A DNA stretch of 64,000 nucleotides from Bacillota bacterium. Lineage in GTDB: Bacteria; Bacillota; Clostridia; Acetivibrionales; DSM-1351. Within the stretch, counting starts at the first letter, position 1, and each line of letters opens with the position of its first letter. The notes beneath the pieces were generated by a model. The model saw only the letters and a program-made list of their open reading frames with translations. It was not told the DNA's origin and did no database searches. Shown here in pieces: positions 45,172-55,184 of this stretch. A program made the position numbers and the translations under genes. Location of the stretch: NCBI GenBank assembly GCA_023393115.1, contig JAEWMS010000084.1:1-64000 (forward strand), given 5' to 3'.

Positions 45172-46143
45172 CTAAATCTTAAAGGCGGCCTTATTGATAT
45201 AAACCAGACCTTCAGTAGACATTAACCGGTCGGACAAATTCAACAGAGCCCTATCCTTCATTTTTGCCTCAAGCATTATATCAATATCTCGGTTAAATGG
45301 TTTTACCATGTTGAGAAATTCATAAAAGTCAGAATAATCGATGAAATCGGCGTGACTCCTGAACTCCTTCTGGCTCTTTGGGCTTGAAAAATGAATCTTG
45401 GGAGGAAGTTGCTCACGATCCCAGGTTTTATAGATATCCGGTAATAGTTCTACTAAACTCTCCCCATTATTTACACATCTGTGATGGTGAACGTCAAGAA
45501 CCATAGGTGTTCCTAAATCCTTACAGATCTCTAGAACATCAACAGCAGTATAGCTTTTATCATCATTTTCAATAATTATCCGCTTTTTTATACGGTCCGG
45601 AAGCTTGACAAAATTCTCTTTAAATCTTTCTATGGAGCTATACTTGTCCCCGTAGAGACCACCCACATGAAGCACCAGCTTGTATTTGTAATCCTCAAGA
45701 CCCATGGCTTCGTATAATTTTACATGATAATCAAGGTCATTTATGGAAGCCTTCAATACCTCCTGCTTAACGGGGTTAAGAATAGTGAAATGGTCCGGGT
45801 GGGCACTGATACGAAAATCATTCTCCTGTATATAGTCACCAAGCTGCTTAAGCTCCTCGGAAAATTGCAAAGAATACTCCCAACCTTCCAGCTCACCATG
45901 GGTTGCCAAAGGTATCAGCTTTGAAGTAAGTCTGTATACCTCAATCCCCATTGCACGGTTGTACTTCAGTATTCTCAATGTATTTTCAATATTTTGCTTT
46001 GACACCCTGTCCAGTCTGACACCTTTAGCCTTTTCATCCTTTAATTTACTATAGGTAGCATAAGTAACAGTCCCCGAAGGTGAACAATTCTCCATGCTTA
46101 AGGTCATTGCTACATATCCCAATCTGAATATCAATTCTATCAC
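45172..46143 (-). CDS. uvsE: UV DNA damage endonuclease (UvdE/UvsE)
   Basis: TIM-barrel, metal-dependent endonuclease that nicks 5' to UV photoproducts. At 323 aa it shows RLGYVAMTLSMENCSPSGTV (about 7-26), YNRAMGIEVYRLTSKLIPLA (about 61-80), ISAHPDHF (about 111-118), LVLHVGG (about 156-162), IIENDD (about 190-195) and LDVHHHRC (about 217-224), all typical His/Glu/Asp metal-site strands. The start is a GTG at 46143 with only a weak site; a nearby TTG start cannot be excluded. It follows the DUF2238 membrane gene after 85 nt. Confidence 0.93.
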   Translation of the reverse strand: MIELIFRLGYVAMTLSMENCSPSGTVTYATYSKLKDEKAKGVRLDRVSKQNIENTLRILKYNRAMGIEVYRLTSKLIPLATHGELEGWEYSLQFSEELKQLGDYIQENDFRISAHPDHFTILNPVKQEVLKASINDLDYHVKLYEAMGLEDYKYKLVLHVGGLYGDKYSSIERFKENFVKLPDRIKKRIIIENDDKSYTAVDVLEICKDLGTPMVLDVHHHRCVNNGESLVELLPDIYKTWDREQLPPKIHFSSPKSQKEFRSHADFIDYSDFYEFLNMVKPFNRDIDIMLEAKMKDRALLNLSDRLMSTEGLVYINKAAFKI

Positions 46144-46228
46144 CCAATTTGATATTAATATTTGATATTAATAAAAGATAGGCTTAATATTCCCCTAATA
46201 AATCAAAAATAATGACTCAAAACAGGAA

Positions 46229-46912
46229 TTATTTCGATAGTTTAACCATATGAATTCTTTGATTTCGCTTTAACTTTAACAAAATACAGTTACCCATGTT
46301 CAGGCAAGCTCCCAAAAATCCCATGGCAGTGTCCTTTTGCATATCCCAAATATCACCCTGGGTACCATTTAGGATTATTTGACGTTGAGTACTGCTTACA
46401 GCCGCAGACAGCATTTGGAAAAGTGAGCTCAAAGCAAAAAATGCCAAAATAACAAATACTGTTACCAGGCAGGCTTCAATATATTTAAGTCTGAATCTGT
46501 GAAACATTATCTCCATAACAGGTGTTGATAATAGCAGTCCAAACGCAAGGCATACCAATCTGTCATAATTATTCCTGGTAAACCCGAACGTTCCTTTCAT
46601 CCATTCTCCAACGGGACAAAGAGCATAGGTATAGTGGGCTCCGACAGTAATCAATAGCATAAAGAGAAGTAGAGTGGCATAAGACAGGTTAGAAAGTCTC
46701 ATCTTTCTGTTAAAAAAATATATAACACCAATTATGACTGCCGATGGAAGATTCAAGTACCACCACTGAAAATAATCGGCAGGGTTAAAGGCAAGTATAA
46801 CAAATACAACCAGATATATAAGCAGCATAAATTGTAGTGTTCTATCCTTTTTAAAAGGTATTGCTTGTTTCGAAGCATATATTAAGGAATATCTTTTTCT
46901 TTTCATCAGCAT
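46229..46912 (-). CDS. DUF2238 (YjdF-family) membrane protein
   Basis: A 227-aa membrane protein with about six helices. Family hallmarks: GAHYTYALCPVGEWMKGTFG (about 93-112), RNNYDRLVCLAFGLLLSTPV (about 115-134), and the loop NGTQGDIWDMQKDTAMGFLG (about 185-204). The function is unknown. Start ATG 46912 lies 5 nt after GGAGG; ATG 46906 is an alternative. That ribosome binding site belongs to a family-1 repeat copy (46915-46966). The promoter is probably at 47127-47156, upstream of two repeat copies. Confidence 0.85.
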   Translation of the reverse strand: MLMKRKRYSLIYASKQAIPFKKDRTLQFMLLIYLVVFVILAFNPADYFQWWYLNLPSAVIIGVIYFFNRKMRLSNLSYATLLLFMLLITVGAHYTYALCPVGEWMKGTFGFTRNNYDRLVCLAFGLLLSTPVMEIMFHRFRLKYIEACLVTVFVILAFFALSSLFQMLSAAVSSTQRQIILNGTQGDIWDMQKDTAMGFLGACLNMGNCILLKLKRNQRIHMVKLSK

Positions 46913-46914
46913 AT

Positions 46915-46966
46915 TAACCTCCAAAGCGGCTTTGAGCCACCATTGTGGCCACAAATTGTAATGAAA
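46915..46966 (-). repeat. SD-containing palindromic repeat, family 1 (46.9-kb copy)
   Basis: Plus strand: TAACCTCC, AAAGCGGCTTTGAGCCACC, ATTGTGGCCACAAATTGTAA, TGAAA. It shares GCGGCTTTGAGCC and GGCCACAAA-TGTAATGAAA with the hisD copy at 19791-19850. An inverted GGAGGTTAA occurs at 46999-47007, so the block 46914-47007 is bounded by TTAACCTCC/GGAGGTTAA. Confidence 0.65.
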
Positions 46967-47065
46967 TTTATATCCTTTATCGCAATGTGGCGAATAAAGG
47001 AGGTTAATTGGCCATGTGCGTTTTCAAAATAATTGATAGTATTTGAAATTATTTTGGATATTTCA

Positions 47066-47084
47066 CGGCCATAAATTCATAGGT
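47066..47084. repeat. 19-bp repeat shared with 59 kb
   Basis: CGGCCATAAATTCATAGGT is identical to 59072-59090, in the same orientation relative to the family-1 copy there. It probably belongs to the same repeat family. Confidence 0.65.
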
Positions 47085-47126
47085 CAGTCTTTTTATAATG
47101 GCTTATGGTAAAATTTCATATTATTA

Positions 47127-47156
47127 TATATACTTAAAAATGTGTAAATATGTCAA
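47127..47156 (-). promoter_or_regulatory. promoter of the DUF2238-uvsE unit
   Basis: On the minus strand TTGACA (47151-47156) is followed after 18 nt by TATATA (47127-47132). The leader of about 210 nt carries the repeat copies at 46915-47084. Confidence 0.6.
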
Positions 47157-47238
47157 AGTTAATTACATTAGGCGTTAAGTCCGGTATACGCCGGGAGATA
47201 ATTGAATATACTCAGAATTAATATACAGGGAGAAACCA

Positions 47239-47646
47239 ATGAAAAAGTTAAAGAAACTGTTTTTCAAATTACTAGATACAAGTATTGTAAAGTATGGGCT
47301 TGTTGGTGTAATCAATACTTTGATTACAGGAATTATTATGTTGACTTTAATGAACGTATTCTCGGTTTCTCTGAGGTTGTCAAATATAATCGGATATATA
47401 GCCGGTTTCATCAACAGTTTTATTCTGAATAAAACCTGGACCTTTAAAGCCGGGCAATCTTCAACTCTTCAGCAGTTCCTCAAATTTTCCGGAGTTTTTG
47501 CCGTATGTTTTCTTCTTCAACATGGTCTTGTAATACTCCTGGCTGAAAATCTTCTTATAAATAAAAATATATCCACTTTAATTGGCATGGTTTTTTACAC
47601 CGGAGTAAGTTATATCTTTAATAAATTGTTTACCTTCAAAAAATAA
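47239..47646 (+). CDS. GtrA-family membrane protein
   Basis: A 135-aa protein with four helices (about 18-38, 43-64, 84-103, 108-128). The family pattern is clear: VKYGLVGVINTLITGIIMLT (about 17-36), NIIGYIAGFINSFILNKTWT (about 49-68) and YIFNKLFTF at the end. GtrA proteins are thought to move or assist lipid-linked sugars for cell-surface polymers. Start after GGGAGAAACCA. It precedes an unknown small gene. Confidence 0.9.
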   Translation: MKKLKKLFFKLLDTSIVKYGLVGVINTLITGIIMLTLMNVFSVSLRLSNIIGYIAGFINSFILNKTWTFKAGQSSTLQQFLKFSGVFAVCFLLQHGLVILLAENLLINKNISTLIGMVFYTGVSYIFNKLFTFKK

Positions 47647-47734
47647 TACAAATCAGGCTTATTTCCAAGTTTATTGCAAATACTAACTGTAAATCCCACA
47701 GCTGGTATTATCAATTTTAATGGAGGTAAGCGTG

Positions 47735-47998
47735 ATGAATCAAAAAATTACTGCACTTTATACAAATCTTTACGATGCAAACACTGCAATGGGAACCATA
47801 AAAACAAACAGTATCGGAAAAGCTTGTTTGAATACTTCGGAGTGCGGACTTCATTCAGGGATAGACACAAGACAAAGAGTGAACAGATTTCCCGGTGCTG
47901 TACCTTCAACCATGGTAAAACTCGAAATAAGTTTTGATCCTGCTAATAGAGAAAGTGCTCTTCATGTTCTAGATGGGAGTTTTGGTGTAATTGAATAA
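47735..47998 (+). CDS. small protein of unknown function
   Basis: An 87-aa protein I do not recognise. It begins MNQKITALYTNLYDANTAMG; a central NTSECGLHSGIDTRQRVNRF (about 33-52) and the end VKLEISFDPANRESALHVLD. No hydrophobic segment. The ATG at 47735 follows TGGAGGTAAGCGTG. It lies alone between GtrA and the NDP-sugar gene; no terminator is obvious after it. Confidence 0.6.
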   Translation: MNQKITALYTNLYDANTAMGTIKTNSIGKACLNTSECGLHSGIDTRQRVNRFPGAVPSTMVKLEISFDPANRESALHVLDGSFGVIE

Positions 47999-48199
47999 AT
48001 AACAACAACCTTTTTTGTTTATTTTGACATGATTTGATAAACTTTAAAAGGATTATTACGTTATCTATGGAATATAATAATATAAGTTATAGATGAATAC
48101 CAGTAATGTGGGATTAGTTTTTTCATTCTATATACCAGCATGCCCCATGCTGAGCGTACTAAAGAACACAGCGGGCTATGCATGCAGAGGGAGGTCAGT

Positions 48200-50683
48200 G
48201 TGAAAGCTATTATTATGGCCGGTGGAGAAGGCTCCAGACTAAGGCCACTTACATGTGATTTACCAAAACCTATGGTTCCTGTACTGAACAAACCTGTACT
48301 GGAGCACACCATTGAATTGCTGAAGTGTTATGGTATTACCGAAATCGGCATTACATTAATGTACCATCCCCAGATTATTAAAAACTATTTAGGTAGTGGA
48401 AAAAACCTTGGTGTAAAAATCACCTACTTTATTGAGGAGTCTCCTTTGGGTACTGCCGGCGGAATAAAAAACGCCGAAAGCTTTCTTGATGAACCCTTCA
48501 TAGTTATAAGCGGAGATTCCATAACGGATCTGAACCTGGCGGAAGCTATAGAATTCCACAAAAACAGGAATTCTCTGGCAACCATAGTCCTATCCAAAGT
48601 AGATGTTCCTCTTGAATATGGAGTTGTATTGACAAATGAGTCAGGAAGAATAACCGGCTTTGTTGAAAAACCGAGCTGGGGCGAGCTCTTCAGCGATACA
48701 GTCAACACAGGTACATATATCCTGGAACCCGAAATGCTGGATTACATAGAAGCGAATATAAATACTGATTTCAGCCGTGATGTCTTCCCAAGGTTATTAA
48801 GTATGTCAAAAAATATATATGGTTATATAGCTCCCAAATATTGGTGTGATATGGGTGATATCCGATCATATATCAAGACTCACTATGATATTCTGGATAA
48901 AAAAATTGCCCTGAACTTCAACGGTATACAAATAAAAGATAATGTTTGGGTAGGTCCCGGTACGGTTATTGAGCCAACCGCGGAAATAAACGGGCCCTGC
49001 ATAATCGGCTCAAATTGCAGGATTGGAAATGGGACATTAATTGACAACTACACCGTTATTGGAAATAATACTACCGTCGAAGATGATGTCTCAATTGTCA
49101 GAAGTATAATATGGGACAATAGCTATATCGAATATGGAAGTGAATTAAGAGGAGCTGTATTATGTAACAGGGTTAACCTTAAGCATTATGTTTCAGTATT
49201 TGAAAATGCTGTTGTAGGTGAAGGTTGTAAAGTAAACGAACGTGTTATAATTAAGCCCAATATCAAAATATGGCCTGAAAAAACCATTCAGCCTTTTGCA
49301 GTAATCGATAGGAATCTGATTTGGGGTTCCAGACATTCAAACAGAATATTTGGTGATGATGGCATTTCCGGTATTGTGAATGTGGATATTTCTCCCGAGT
49401 TTGCAACAAGGCTTGGCGCCGCTTACGGTTCACAATTTAAAGTGGGTGCCAGAGTTGTGGTCAGCTCAACAAACTCTAATTCTGCAAGAATGTTTAAGCA
49501 TGCCTTTATTTCAGGCATACTTTCAGTAGGAGTAGAGGTTTATAATATGAGTAGTCTGATGACACCCATTGCAAGAACAGCTATTGGCTTCCTTTCAGTG
49601 GAAGGCGGTATACATATAAAAAATGATCTAAAAAATACTAATAAAATTAGAGTAGATTTTATGGATGCAAGAGGTGCCGGCATAAGCAGACTGACTGAAA
49701 GAAAGATTGAGAACTCCTTTTTTAAGGAGGACTTCAACAGGTGTTCCTCAGAACAAATAAGCCGCCTGAATAATATAACTGACTTTAGCAGCTACTATGC
49801 CCGTATATTAAGTAATACGACAAATCATTCTTTAATAAGGGAAATAAAACCCCGGCTTTGCTTTTATTCAAAGTCAGAGAACGTAATTTCCATAGTTGAG
49901 CCTCTTTTAAGAGGATTTGGCTGCATGACAAGCTGTTTTACATCTTATGAGGACTTTAACTCGGTAATTACGAATATTAAAGATACAGACTCCGATTTTG
50001 CAGCCATAATTGACGAGAATGCAGAAGAACTTATACTGGTGGATAATTCGGGTAGAATAGTCAAGGAGGACCTGTTTCATGCTCTCATTGCCCTAATAAT
50101 ATTTAAAACCACTCCCGGAGCTACTTTTTTTAGTACCATTACAAGCTCGGAGGTTCTTAATAAGCTTGCAGGAAGATATAACGGAACAGTAAAAAGAACT
50201 AAGAACTGTACACAGGCTATTATGGATGAAATATTGTCCTATCAAACCGCTATAGAAACAGGAAAAAGTCCAGAAAGATATGTGACGTCAGGTTTTGAAG
50301 GCTTCCGGCCAAATCAGCTCACATTAAGTTTTGATGCTATTGAAGGTTTAATAAGAATAATTGAATACATGTGCTACACTGATACAACCCTCAATGAGAT
50401 TTTGTCGGAAATTCCTGACTTCTTTATCGTAAAAAAGAACCTGAGGTGTCCCTGGGAATCAAAAGGAACAGTAATGCGAAAAGTTATTAATGATTACAGG
50501 AACAAAGGGCTTGAATTGCTTGATGGAATAAAGTTACATACCGCGACCGGCTGGGTTCTGATTGTTCCGGATGCAGATAAGCCCATCTTCAAAATAATAG
50601 CCGAGAGTAGTTCAAGAAAAAATGCAAATGAGCTTTGCGATAAATACTGCACCTATTTGGAAAACATTATAAATAACCCATAA
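48200..50683 (+). CDS. NDP-sugar pyrophosphorylase / left-handed beta-helix / phosphomutase-like fusion
   Basis: An 827-aa fusion. Residues 1-230: nucleotidyltransferase, with [20 protein letters not shown] (about 2-21), PKPMVPVLN and the metal Asp in [11 protein letters not shown] (about 104-114). Residues 245-370: hexapeptide left-handed beta-helix ([37 protein letters not shown]). Residues 380-815: phosphomannomutase-like. The phosphoserine loop is not TASHNP but [13 protein letters not shown] (about 434-446), so mutase activity is doubtful. The GTG start at 48200 follows GGGAGGTCAGT; an ATG-rich extension to 48140 has no site. Substrate probably mannose- or glucose-1-phosphate. Confidence 0.88.
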   Translation: MKAIIMAGGEGSRLRPLTCDLPKPMVPVLNKPVLEHTIELLKCYGITEIGITLMYHPQIIKNYLGSGKNLGVKITYFIEESPLGTAGGIKNAESFLDEPFIVISGDSITDLNLAEAIEFHKNRNSLATIVLSKVDVPLEYGVVLTNESGRITGFVEKPSWGELFSDTVNTGTYILEPEMLDYIEANINTDFSRDVFPRLLSMSKNIYGYIAPKYWCDMGDIRSYIKTHYDILDKKIALNFNGIQIKDNVWVGPGTVIEPTAEINGPCIIGSNCRIGNGTLIDNYTVIGNNTTVEDDVSIVRSIIWDNSYIEYGSELRGAVLCNRVNLKHYVSVFENAVVGEGCKVNERVIIKPNIKIWPEKTIQPFAVIDRNLIWGSRHSNRIFGDDGISGIVNVDISPEFATRLGAAYGSQFKVGARVVVSSTNSNSARMFKHAFISGILSVGVEVYNMSSLMTPIARTAIGFLSVEGGIHIKNDLKNTNKIRVDFMDARGAGISRLTERKIENSFFKEDFNRCSSEQISRLNNITDFSSYYARILSNTTNHSLIREIKPRLCFYSKSENVISIVEPLLRGFGCMTSCFTSYEDFNSVITNIKDTDSDFAAIIDENAEELILVDNSGRIVKEDLFHALIALIIFKTTPGATFFSTITSSEVLNKLAGRYNGTVKRTKNCTQAIMDEILSYQTAIETGKSPERYVTSGFEGFRPNQLTLSFDAIEGLIRIIEYMCYTDTTLNEILSEIPDFFIVKKNLRCPWESKGTVMRKVINDYRNKGLELLDGIKLHTATGWVLIVPDADKPIFKIIAESSSRKNANELCDKYCTYLENIINNP

Positions 50684-50708
50684 TAAATTAGCATTATACG
50701 GAGAGAAA

Positions 50709-51623
50709 ATGAGAACAGTTATTGCAAAAGAAAGGCACGACGGTAAGAAAATTGATAAAGTTATCCGGGATTTCTTTCCCAACGTTGCCTCAGGTATGTT
50801 ATTTAAAGCACTTCGGAAGAAGGATGTTAAAGTAAATGGAGCAAGAATTAAAGAGGATTATACAGTATCCGAAGGAGATAAAATAGAAATATACATTGTT
50901 GATGATTATCTGCTTGGTAAAGATGATGAAGGCTATTCAATAGTTTACGAAGACAATAATATTATGGTGGTAAATAAGGCGTCGGGAATTCCTGTTCATC
51001 CCGACAGAAATCAAAGTGAAGCAACTCTAATAGACAAGCTTCAGAAAACCTATGGAGCTGAACTATCCTTATGCCACAGGCTGGACAGGAATACGAGCGG
51101 TCTTGTGATTCTTGCAAAAAACAGTACTTCACTGGAAATTATGTTTGAAAAAATAAAAGATAGAGAGATAAGCAAATTCTATACCTGCATTGTTTCAGGA
51201 GTTATGGCTAAGCGACAGGCAGAGCTGGTTGACTTTCTGGAGAAAAATGATAGGATCAGCAAAGTTTTTATTACTGATTTTAAAACTAAGGATTCATTAG
51301 AGATAATTACACGCTACAGAGTGTTAAAAACTCTTGAAAACCTTAGTATGCTTGAGGTTGAACTTGTAACGGGGAGAACCCACCAGATACGCGCACATCT
51401 AGCCTTTTACGGTCATCCCATAATCGGCGACGGAAAATATGGCAGAAATGTTGAAAACAAGCAGTATAATGCCAAATACCAACTGCTGTGTGCAAGCCGC
51501 CTAACCTTTGACTTTGATACTTCTGCAGGACACCTAAATTATCTCAAGGGTAAAACCATTTCAATTGAACCCCCATTCAAGCTTGAAACCTTGGTTAGTT
51601 TAAAGAAAACAAACAGACCTTAA
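50709..51623 (+). CDS. RluA-family pseudouridine synthase
   Basis: A 304-aa S4-plus-RluA protein. The S4 RNA-binding domain (about 12-72) includes LRKKDVKVNGARIKEDYTVS; the catalytic motif HRLDRNTSGLVILAK (about 118-132) holds the nucleophile Asp; ELVTGRTHQIRAHLAFYGHP (about 219-238) and IIGDGKYG follow. Family members modify 23S rRNA or tRNA; RluC/RluD-type target is not decidable here. It is 25 nt after the NDP-sugar gene and ends before the terminator at 51632-51669. Confidence 0.93.
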   Translation: MRTVIAKERHDGKKIDKVIRDFFPNVASGMLFKALRKKDVKVNGARIKEDYTVSEGDKIEIYIVDDYLLGKDDEGYSIVYEDNNIMVVNKASGIPVHPDRNQSEATLIDKLQKTYGAELSLCHRLDRNTSGLVILAKNSTSLEIMFEKIKDREISKFYTCIVSGVMAKRQAELVDFLEKNDRISKVFITDFKTKDSLEIITRYRVLKTLENLSMLEVELVTGRTHQIRAHLAFYGHPIIGDGKYGRNVENKQYNAKYQLLCASRLTFDFDTSAGHLNYLKGKTISIEPPFKLETLVSLKKTNRP

Positions 51624-51631
51624 TCATAACG

Positions 51632-51669
51632 GTAAAAGGCTGCAGTCTGATAAACTGCAGCCTTTTACT
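51632..51669. terminator. bidirectional terminator between RluA and CAP genes
   Basis: GTAAAAGGCTGCAGT-CTGATAA-ACTGCAGCCTTTTAC is a perfect 15-bp stem serving both converging genes. Confidence 0.9.
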
Positions 51670-51682
51670 TATGATATCCATG

Positions 51683-52543
51683 TTACTTTTTAATGAACAA
51701 TTGAACAAACAACTTACCATAGGTGGGACTTTCAGCAATACCTATACCCGTGTAAGTGAATTTGTCATTGTATATGTTGTTGCCATCCTCTTTCAGCCAT
51801 GCCTTTACTACCTTTTCAGCAGACTGGTTTCCGGCAATATTCTCTCCGGCGGTAGTAAATTTGACACCGTACTTTTTCATCATATCAAAGGGTGTACCGT
51901 AATATTTTGAGGTATGACTGAAATAGTTGTTATCTTTCATATCCTTTGCCTTGAGTCTAGCGATTTTAACCAAGTCTGCATCAAATTGCAGTGGTTTTAA
52001 TCCTTCCTCTTCCCTTGACTTATTGACAAGATCAAATAGTGCCTGTTCATCCTTGTTTATATCCTTAACCTCCTGTACCACTGTAGCTTTAGTAGTAATA
52101 TTCGCTGAAGACACCGTATTGGTTTTATTTGATGCAGTAGATTTCGACTCGGTCTTGTTATTTTTTGTAGAAGTACCGGTACTCTTGTTTGGTGTCATTA
52201 CTTGCTTGGCGCTTGTAGTACTCTTTGGCTTATCCAGCTTTAGATAATGTGAAGATACTGCCCCTACATTACCGGTTCCGCCTGCGTATACAGCGTACCA
52301 GTCTCCCAGTTTCCCCATAACCGTTACCTTTTGATCTTTTTTAAGCTTACATATTATATCGAATGTAGTTGCGGGACCGGTACGCAAATTAACCCCATTT
52401 GCCGTAATTACTCCCGAACTGCTTTCCACCTTTTGATAAACCTCTGAAGCCGTAGCGATATATTGCTCACTGCTAACAGGTACAAATACCAACATCATAG
52501 CCAAAACGGCTGTTGTTATAATAAAGACTTTATTTCTTTTCAT
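51683..52543 (-). CDS. secreted SH3b-CAP domain protein
   Basis: A 286-aa extracytoplasmic protein. Signal peptide at about 1-30 (KRNKVFIITTAVLAMMLVFVP). SH3b domain (about 42-105) starts GVITANGVNLRTGPATTFDI. A Thr/Ser/Lys-rich linker (about 106-155) follows, then a CAP (SCP/PR1) domain with FDLVNKSREEEGLKPLQFDA, FSHTSKYYGTPFDMM and TAGENIAGN, the His and Glu cavity residues. YkwD-like proteins of this type are common in clostridial secretomes. The ATG at 52543 follows CGAGGAGGGG. Confidence 0.92.
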   Translation of the reverse strand: MKRNKVFIITTAVLAMMLVFVPVSSEQYIATASEVYQKVESSSGVITANGVNLRTGPATTFDIICKLKKDQKVTVMGKLGDWYAVYAGGTGNVGAVSSHYLKLDKPKSTTSAKQVMTPNKSTGTSTKNNKTESKSTASNKTNTVSSANITTKATVVQEVKDINKDEQALFDLVNKSREEEGLKPLQFDADLVKIARLKAKDMKDNNYFSHTSKYYGTPFDMMKKYGVKFTTAGENIAGNQSAEKVVKAWLKEDGNNIYNDKFTYTGIGIAESPTYGKLFVQLFIKK

Positions 52544-52706
52544 AAAACCCCTCCTCGTATATAGCAAAGTGTTATTTATGTCCACTAAATTTTTCCAAGG
52601 TCAACCTCTAATGGATAAACAACCCATATACCAGTATTATTGACAGGTTTTATGAATTTATTTACATTTTCTGAGAAAAAGTCTTCAAATAATTATTCAA
52701 AAATAA

Positions 52707-53023
52707 AGGGTCCGTTACAAGGCATAAATTTAATGATCAACTTCATAAAGTTACACTTCCGTACAAACTTACCTAAATGGGTAGCTCACAAGATATTTGT
52801 TGAATTTGTAATGGCTCATCATAGTTAATTTTACCGTCGCTTACAACAGCATCCATGCTTAATTGTTTCGCTAAAACCTACATCGTATAGGTTTTACGGA
52901 AAAATTTCCTATTCTCACCAACAGATTCAAACAAATATCTTTAACCAAGCTTCCCATTTAGGTAAGTTGTACTCGCGTGCAAAAGTTAATATATTAAATC
53001 AACTTTGTTTTGTAACGGACCCT
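52707..53023. mobile_element. MITE-like long imperfect palindrome
   Basis: A 317-bp element bounded by perfect 14-bp inverted repeats AGGGTCCGTTACAA (52707-52720) and its complement (53010-53023). Inner arms also match: AACTTACCTAAATGGG (52766-52781) with its exact complement at 52953-52968, and AGATATTTGT (52791-52800) with 52931-52940. No transposase and no convincing reading frame inside. No clear target duplication was seen. It fills the gap between proS and the CAP gene. Confidence 0.75.
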
Positions 53024-53078
53024 ACAAGTTCGGCTAATATTTTTAACCCAGACTCTTACAAAATTATTAAACTAATAT

Positions 53079-54515
53079 TTAATATGCTTTTCCCCAGTAA
53101 ACCATAGTCTTGGCAGGTTTTCCGCAGCACATACACTTATCTGACAGCTGTTCCTGCTCAAATGGCATACATCGTGCAGTAGCACCGGTTTTCTCCTTAA
53201 CCAGGTCCTCGCAGTCCTGTTCACCACACCACATAGCTTTAACAAAACCGGGAGTATTGTTTATGACTTGTTCAAATTCCTCAAGACTAGCTGCGGTATA
53301 AGTTTTCTTATCTCTCATTTCTCTTGCTCTTTCAAGGAGCGATTTTTGAATATCCGCCAGCAGCTTTTCAACAGTCTCCTCCAGATTGTCCATAGAAGTG
53401 AATACCTTTTCTCTTGTATCCCTTCTTACAAGTACAACCTGATTTTTTTCAATATCTTTCGGTCCCACTTCAAGACGCAGAGGAACTCCCTTCATTTCGT
53501 ATTCTGCAAATTTCCAACCAGGCATTTTATCACTGTCATCAATCTTTACTCTGAATTTAGCTGATAGATTGTTCAACAGCTCGTTAGCCTTTTCTAAAAC
53601 ACCCTCTTTGTGTTGAGATACAGGAATTATCACCAATTGTATCGGTGCAACAGCAGGCGGTAATACAAGTCCGCTGTCATCACCGTGTACCATTATTATG
53701 GCACCAATAAGACGTGTGGTTACTCCCCATGAGGTTTGATGTACATACTGAAGCTGATTGTTTTTGTCTGTATATTGAATTTCAAAGGCTCTGGCAAAAC
53801 CATCTCCAAAGTTATGGGATGTGCCGGACTGCAATGCCTTGCCGTCATGCATCAAACTTTCAATAGTATAGGTGGCTTTAGCACCAGCGAACTTTTCTTT
53901 ATCTGTTTTTCTTCCCTTTATTACAGGGATGGCAAGAACATTTTCACAAACATCAGCATATACATTGAGCATCTTTATTGTTTCTTCCTGAGCCTCTTCG
54001 GCTGTAGCATGTGCTGTGTGACCTTCCTGCCACAAGAACTCCAGAGTTCTGAGGAAAGGTCTTGTGGTCTTTTCCCATCTCACAACAGAGCACCATTGAT
54101 TATATAATTTGGGTAGATCTCTGTAAGAGTGCACTATATTAGCATAATGTTCGCAAAACAAGGTCTCTGAAGTAGGCCTTACGCATAATCTCTCAGTAAG
54201 CTTTTCATCACCGCCGTGCGTTACCCATGCAACCTCTGGGGCAAAACCTTCAACATGTTCTTTTTCCTTTAAAAGCAAGCTCTCCGGTATAAACATTGGC
54301 ATATATACATTTTCATGCCCTGTAGCTTTAAATCTTGAATCCAAAGCCTTCTGAAGGTTTTCCCAAATAGCGTAGCCATAAGGCTTAATAATCATACAAC
54401 CACGAACACTTGAGTAATCTACCAGTTCTGCTTTTTTTATAACATCGGTATACCACTGTGCAAAGTCATCATTCATCGAGGTAATGGCTTCAACTAATTT
54501 CTTTTCTTTAGACAT
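53079..54515 (-). CDS. proS: prolyl-tRNA synthetase, archaeal/eukaryote-like type
   Basis: Charges tRNA-Pro. At 478 aa it is the short ProRS type found in many Firmicutes. Class II signatures: [20 protein letters not shown] (about 39-58), the catalytic [20 protein letters not shown] (about 114-133), [20 protein letters not shown] (about 147-166) and [20 protein letters not shown] (about 274-293). The C-terminal zinc-binding tail has CGEQDC, CMCCGKP and ends with WGKAY, typical of the type. Ribosome binding site GGAGTTTTAA. Confidence 0.97.
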   Translation of the reverse strand: MSKEKKLVEAITSMNDDFAQWYTDVIKKAELVDYSSVRGCMIIKPYGYAIWENLQKALDSRFKATGHENVYMPMFIPESLLLKEKEHVEGFAPEVAWVTHGGDEKLTERLCVRPTSETLFCEHYANIVHSYRDLPKLYNQWCSVVRWEKTTRPFLRTLEFLWQEGHTAHATAEEAQEETIKMLNVYADVCENVLAIPVIKGRKTDKEKFAGAKATYTIESLMHDGKALQSGTSHNFGDGFARAFEIQYTDKNNQLQYVHQTSWGVTTRLIGAIIMVHGDDSGLVLPPAVAPIQLVIIPVSQHKEGVLEKANELLNNLSAKFRVKIDDSDKMPGWKFAEYEMKGVPLRLEVGPKDIEKNQVVLVRRDTREKVFTSMDNLEETVEKLLADIQKSLLERAREMRDKKTYTAASLEEFEQVINNTPGFVKAMWCGEQDCEDLVKEKTGATARCMPFEQEQLSDKCMCCGKPAKTMVYWGKAY

Positions 54516-54713
54516 TTAAAACTCCATTTCCGGCAAAAAGCCAAATGAATAATATATTAATAATAATTGTAAATTACATTCTATTTTCGACACCAACTTA
54601 TATTATATAATATATGTAACAGGTAATGTCAATACACTTGAAGTGGCAGAATAGGTATAATATAATGTGAATGGCTGAATGAAGTTTTTACTATAATTAA
54701 AGGAGAGCTATTG

Positions 54714-55184
54714 ATGAAAGTTGGGATTGGTCAGGACAGTCATAAATTTGACTTTGAAAATAAAAATAAAAAATTTGTTTTGGGCGGAGTTTATTTTGAA
54801 GGTATAACTCCTTTATCAGGAAACAGTGATGCCGATGTCGTTCTGCACGCCTTAACAAATGCTGTTTCAGGAGTAACCTGTGTTAATATCCTTGGTAGAA
54901 AAGCAGACGAAATGTGTTTAAAAAAAGGTATCACAGACAGCGCTGAATACCTAAAAGAGGCCTTAAAGTATCTTGTGGACGTTAAAATTGTTCATGTATC
55001 AATTTCAATAGAATGTTCATATCCCAGAATCACTCCTAAAATACCTGAAATGAGGAGAGTTATTTCAAAGCTTCTGAGTATTCCTGAAAACAGTGTAGGA
55101 ATAACCGCCACCTCTGGTGAGGGTCTGACTCAGTTTGGTCAGGGGCAGGGGATTCAGGCTTTTTGTATAGTCACTGCTTTATAG
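54714..55184 (+). CDS. ispF: divergent IspF-like protein (MECDP synthase family)
   Basis: A 156-aa protein with the IspF fold. The zinc motif DSH in KVGIGQDSH (about 2-10) and the His in DADVVLHAL (about 37-45) are kept. Several usual residues differ: the first His of AHSDGDV is Asn (GNSDADV), the Asp of LTDALLGA is Asn (LTNAVSGV), and KATTTEKLGFTGRGEGI reads ITATSGEGLTQFGQGQGI. Catalysis of MECDP formation is therefore uncertain. The ATG at 54714 follows AAGGAG by 8 nt. It converges with ispD, the preceding pathway enzyme. Confidence 0.75.
   Translation: MKVGIGQDSHKFDFENKNKKFVLGGVYFEGITPLSGNSDADVVLHALTNAVSGVTCVNILGRKADEMCLKKGITDSAEYLKEALKYLVDVKIVHVSISIECSYPRITPKIPEMRRVISKLLSIPENSVGITATSGEGLTQFGQGQGIQAFCIVTAL

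Noticed and set aside
47202..47432. Plus-strand frame overlapping the start of gtrA
   Set aside because: It is a shifted frame of gtrA; the gtrA frame has the family motifs and a ribosome binding site.
52640..52828. 62-codon plus-strand frame inside the MITE-like element
   Set aside because: It starts outside the element, lacks a ribosome binding site and runs through the palindrome arm without protein-like composition.
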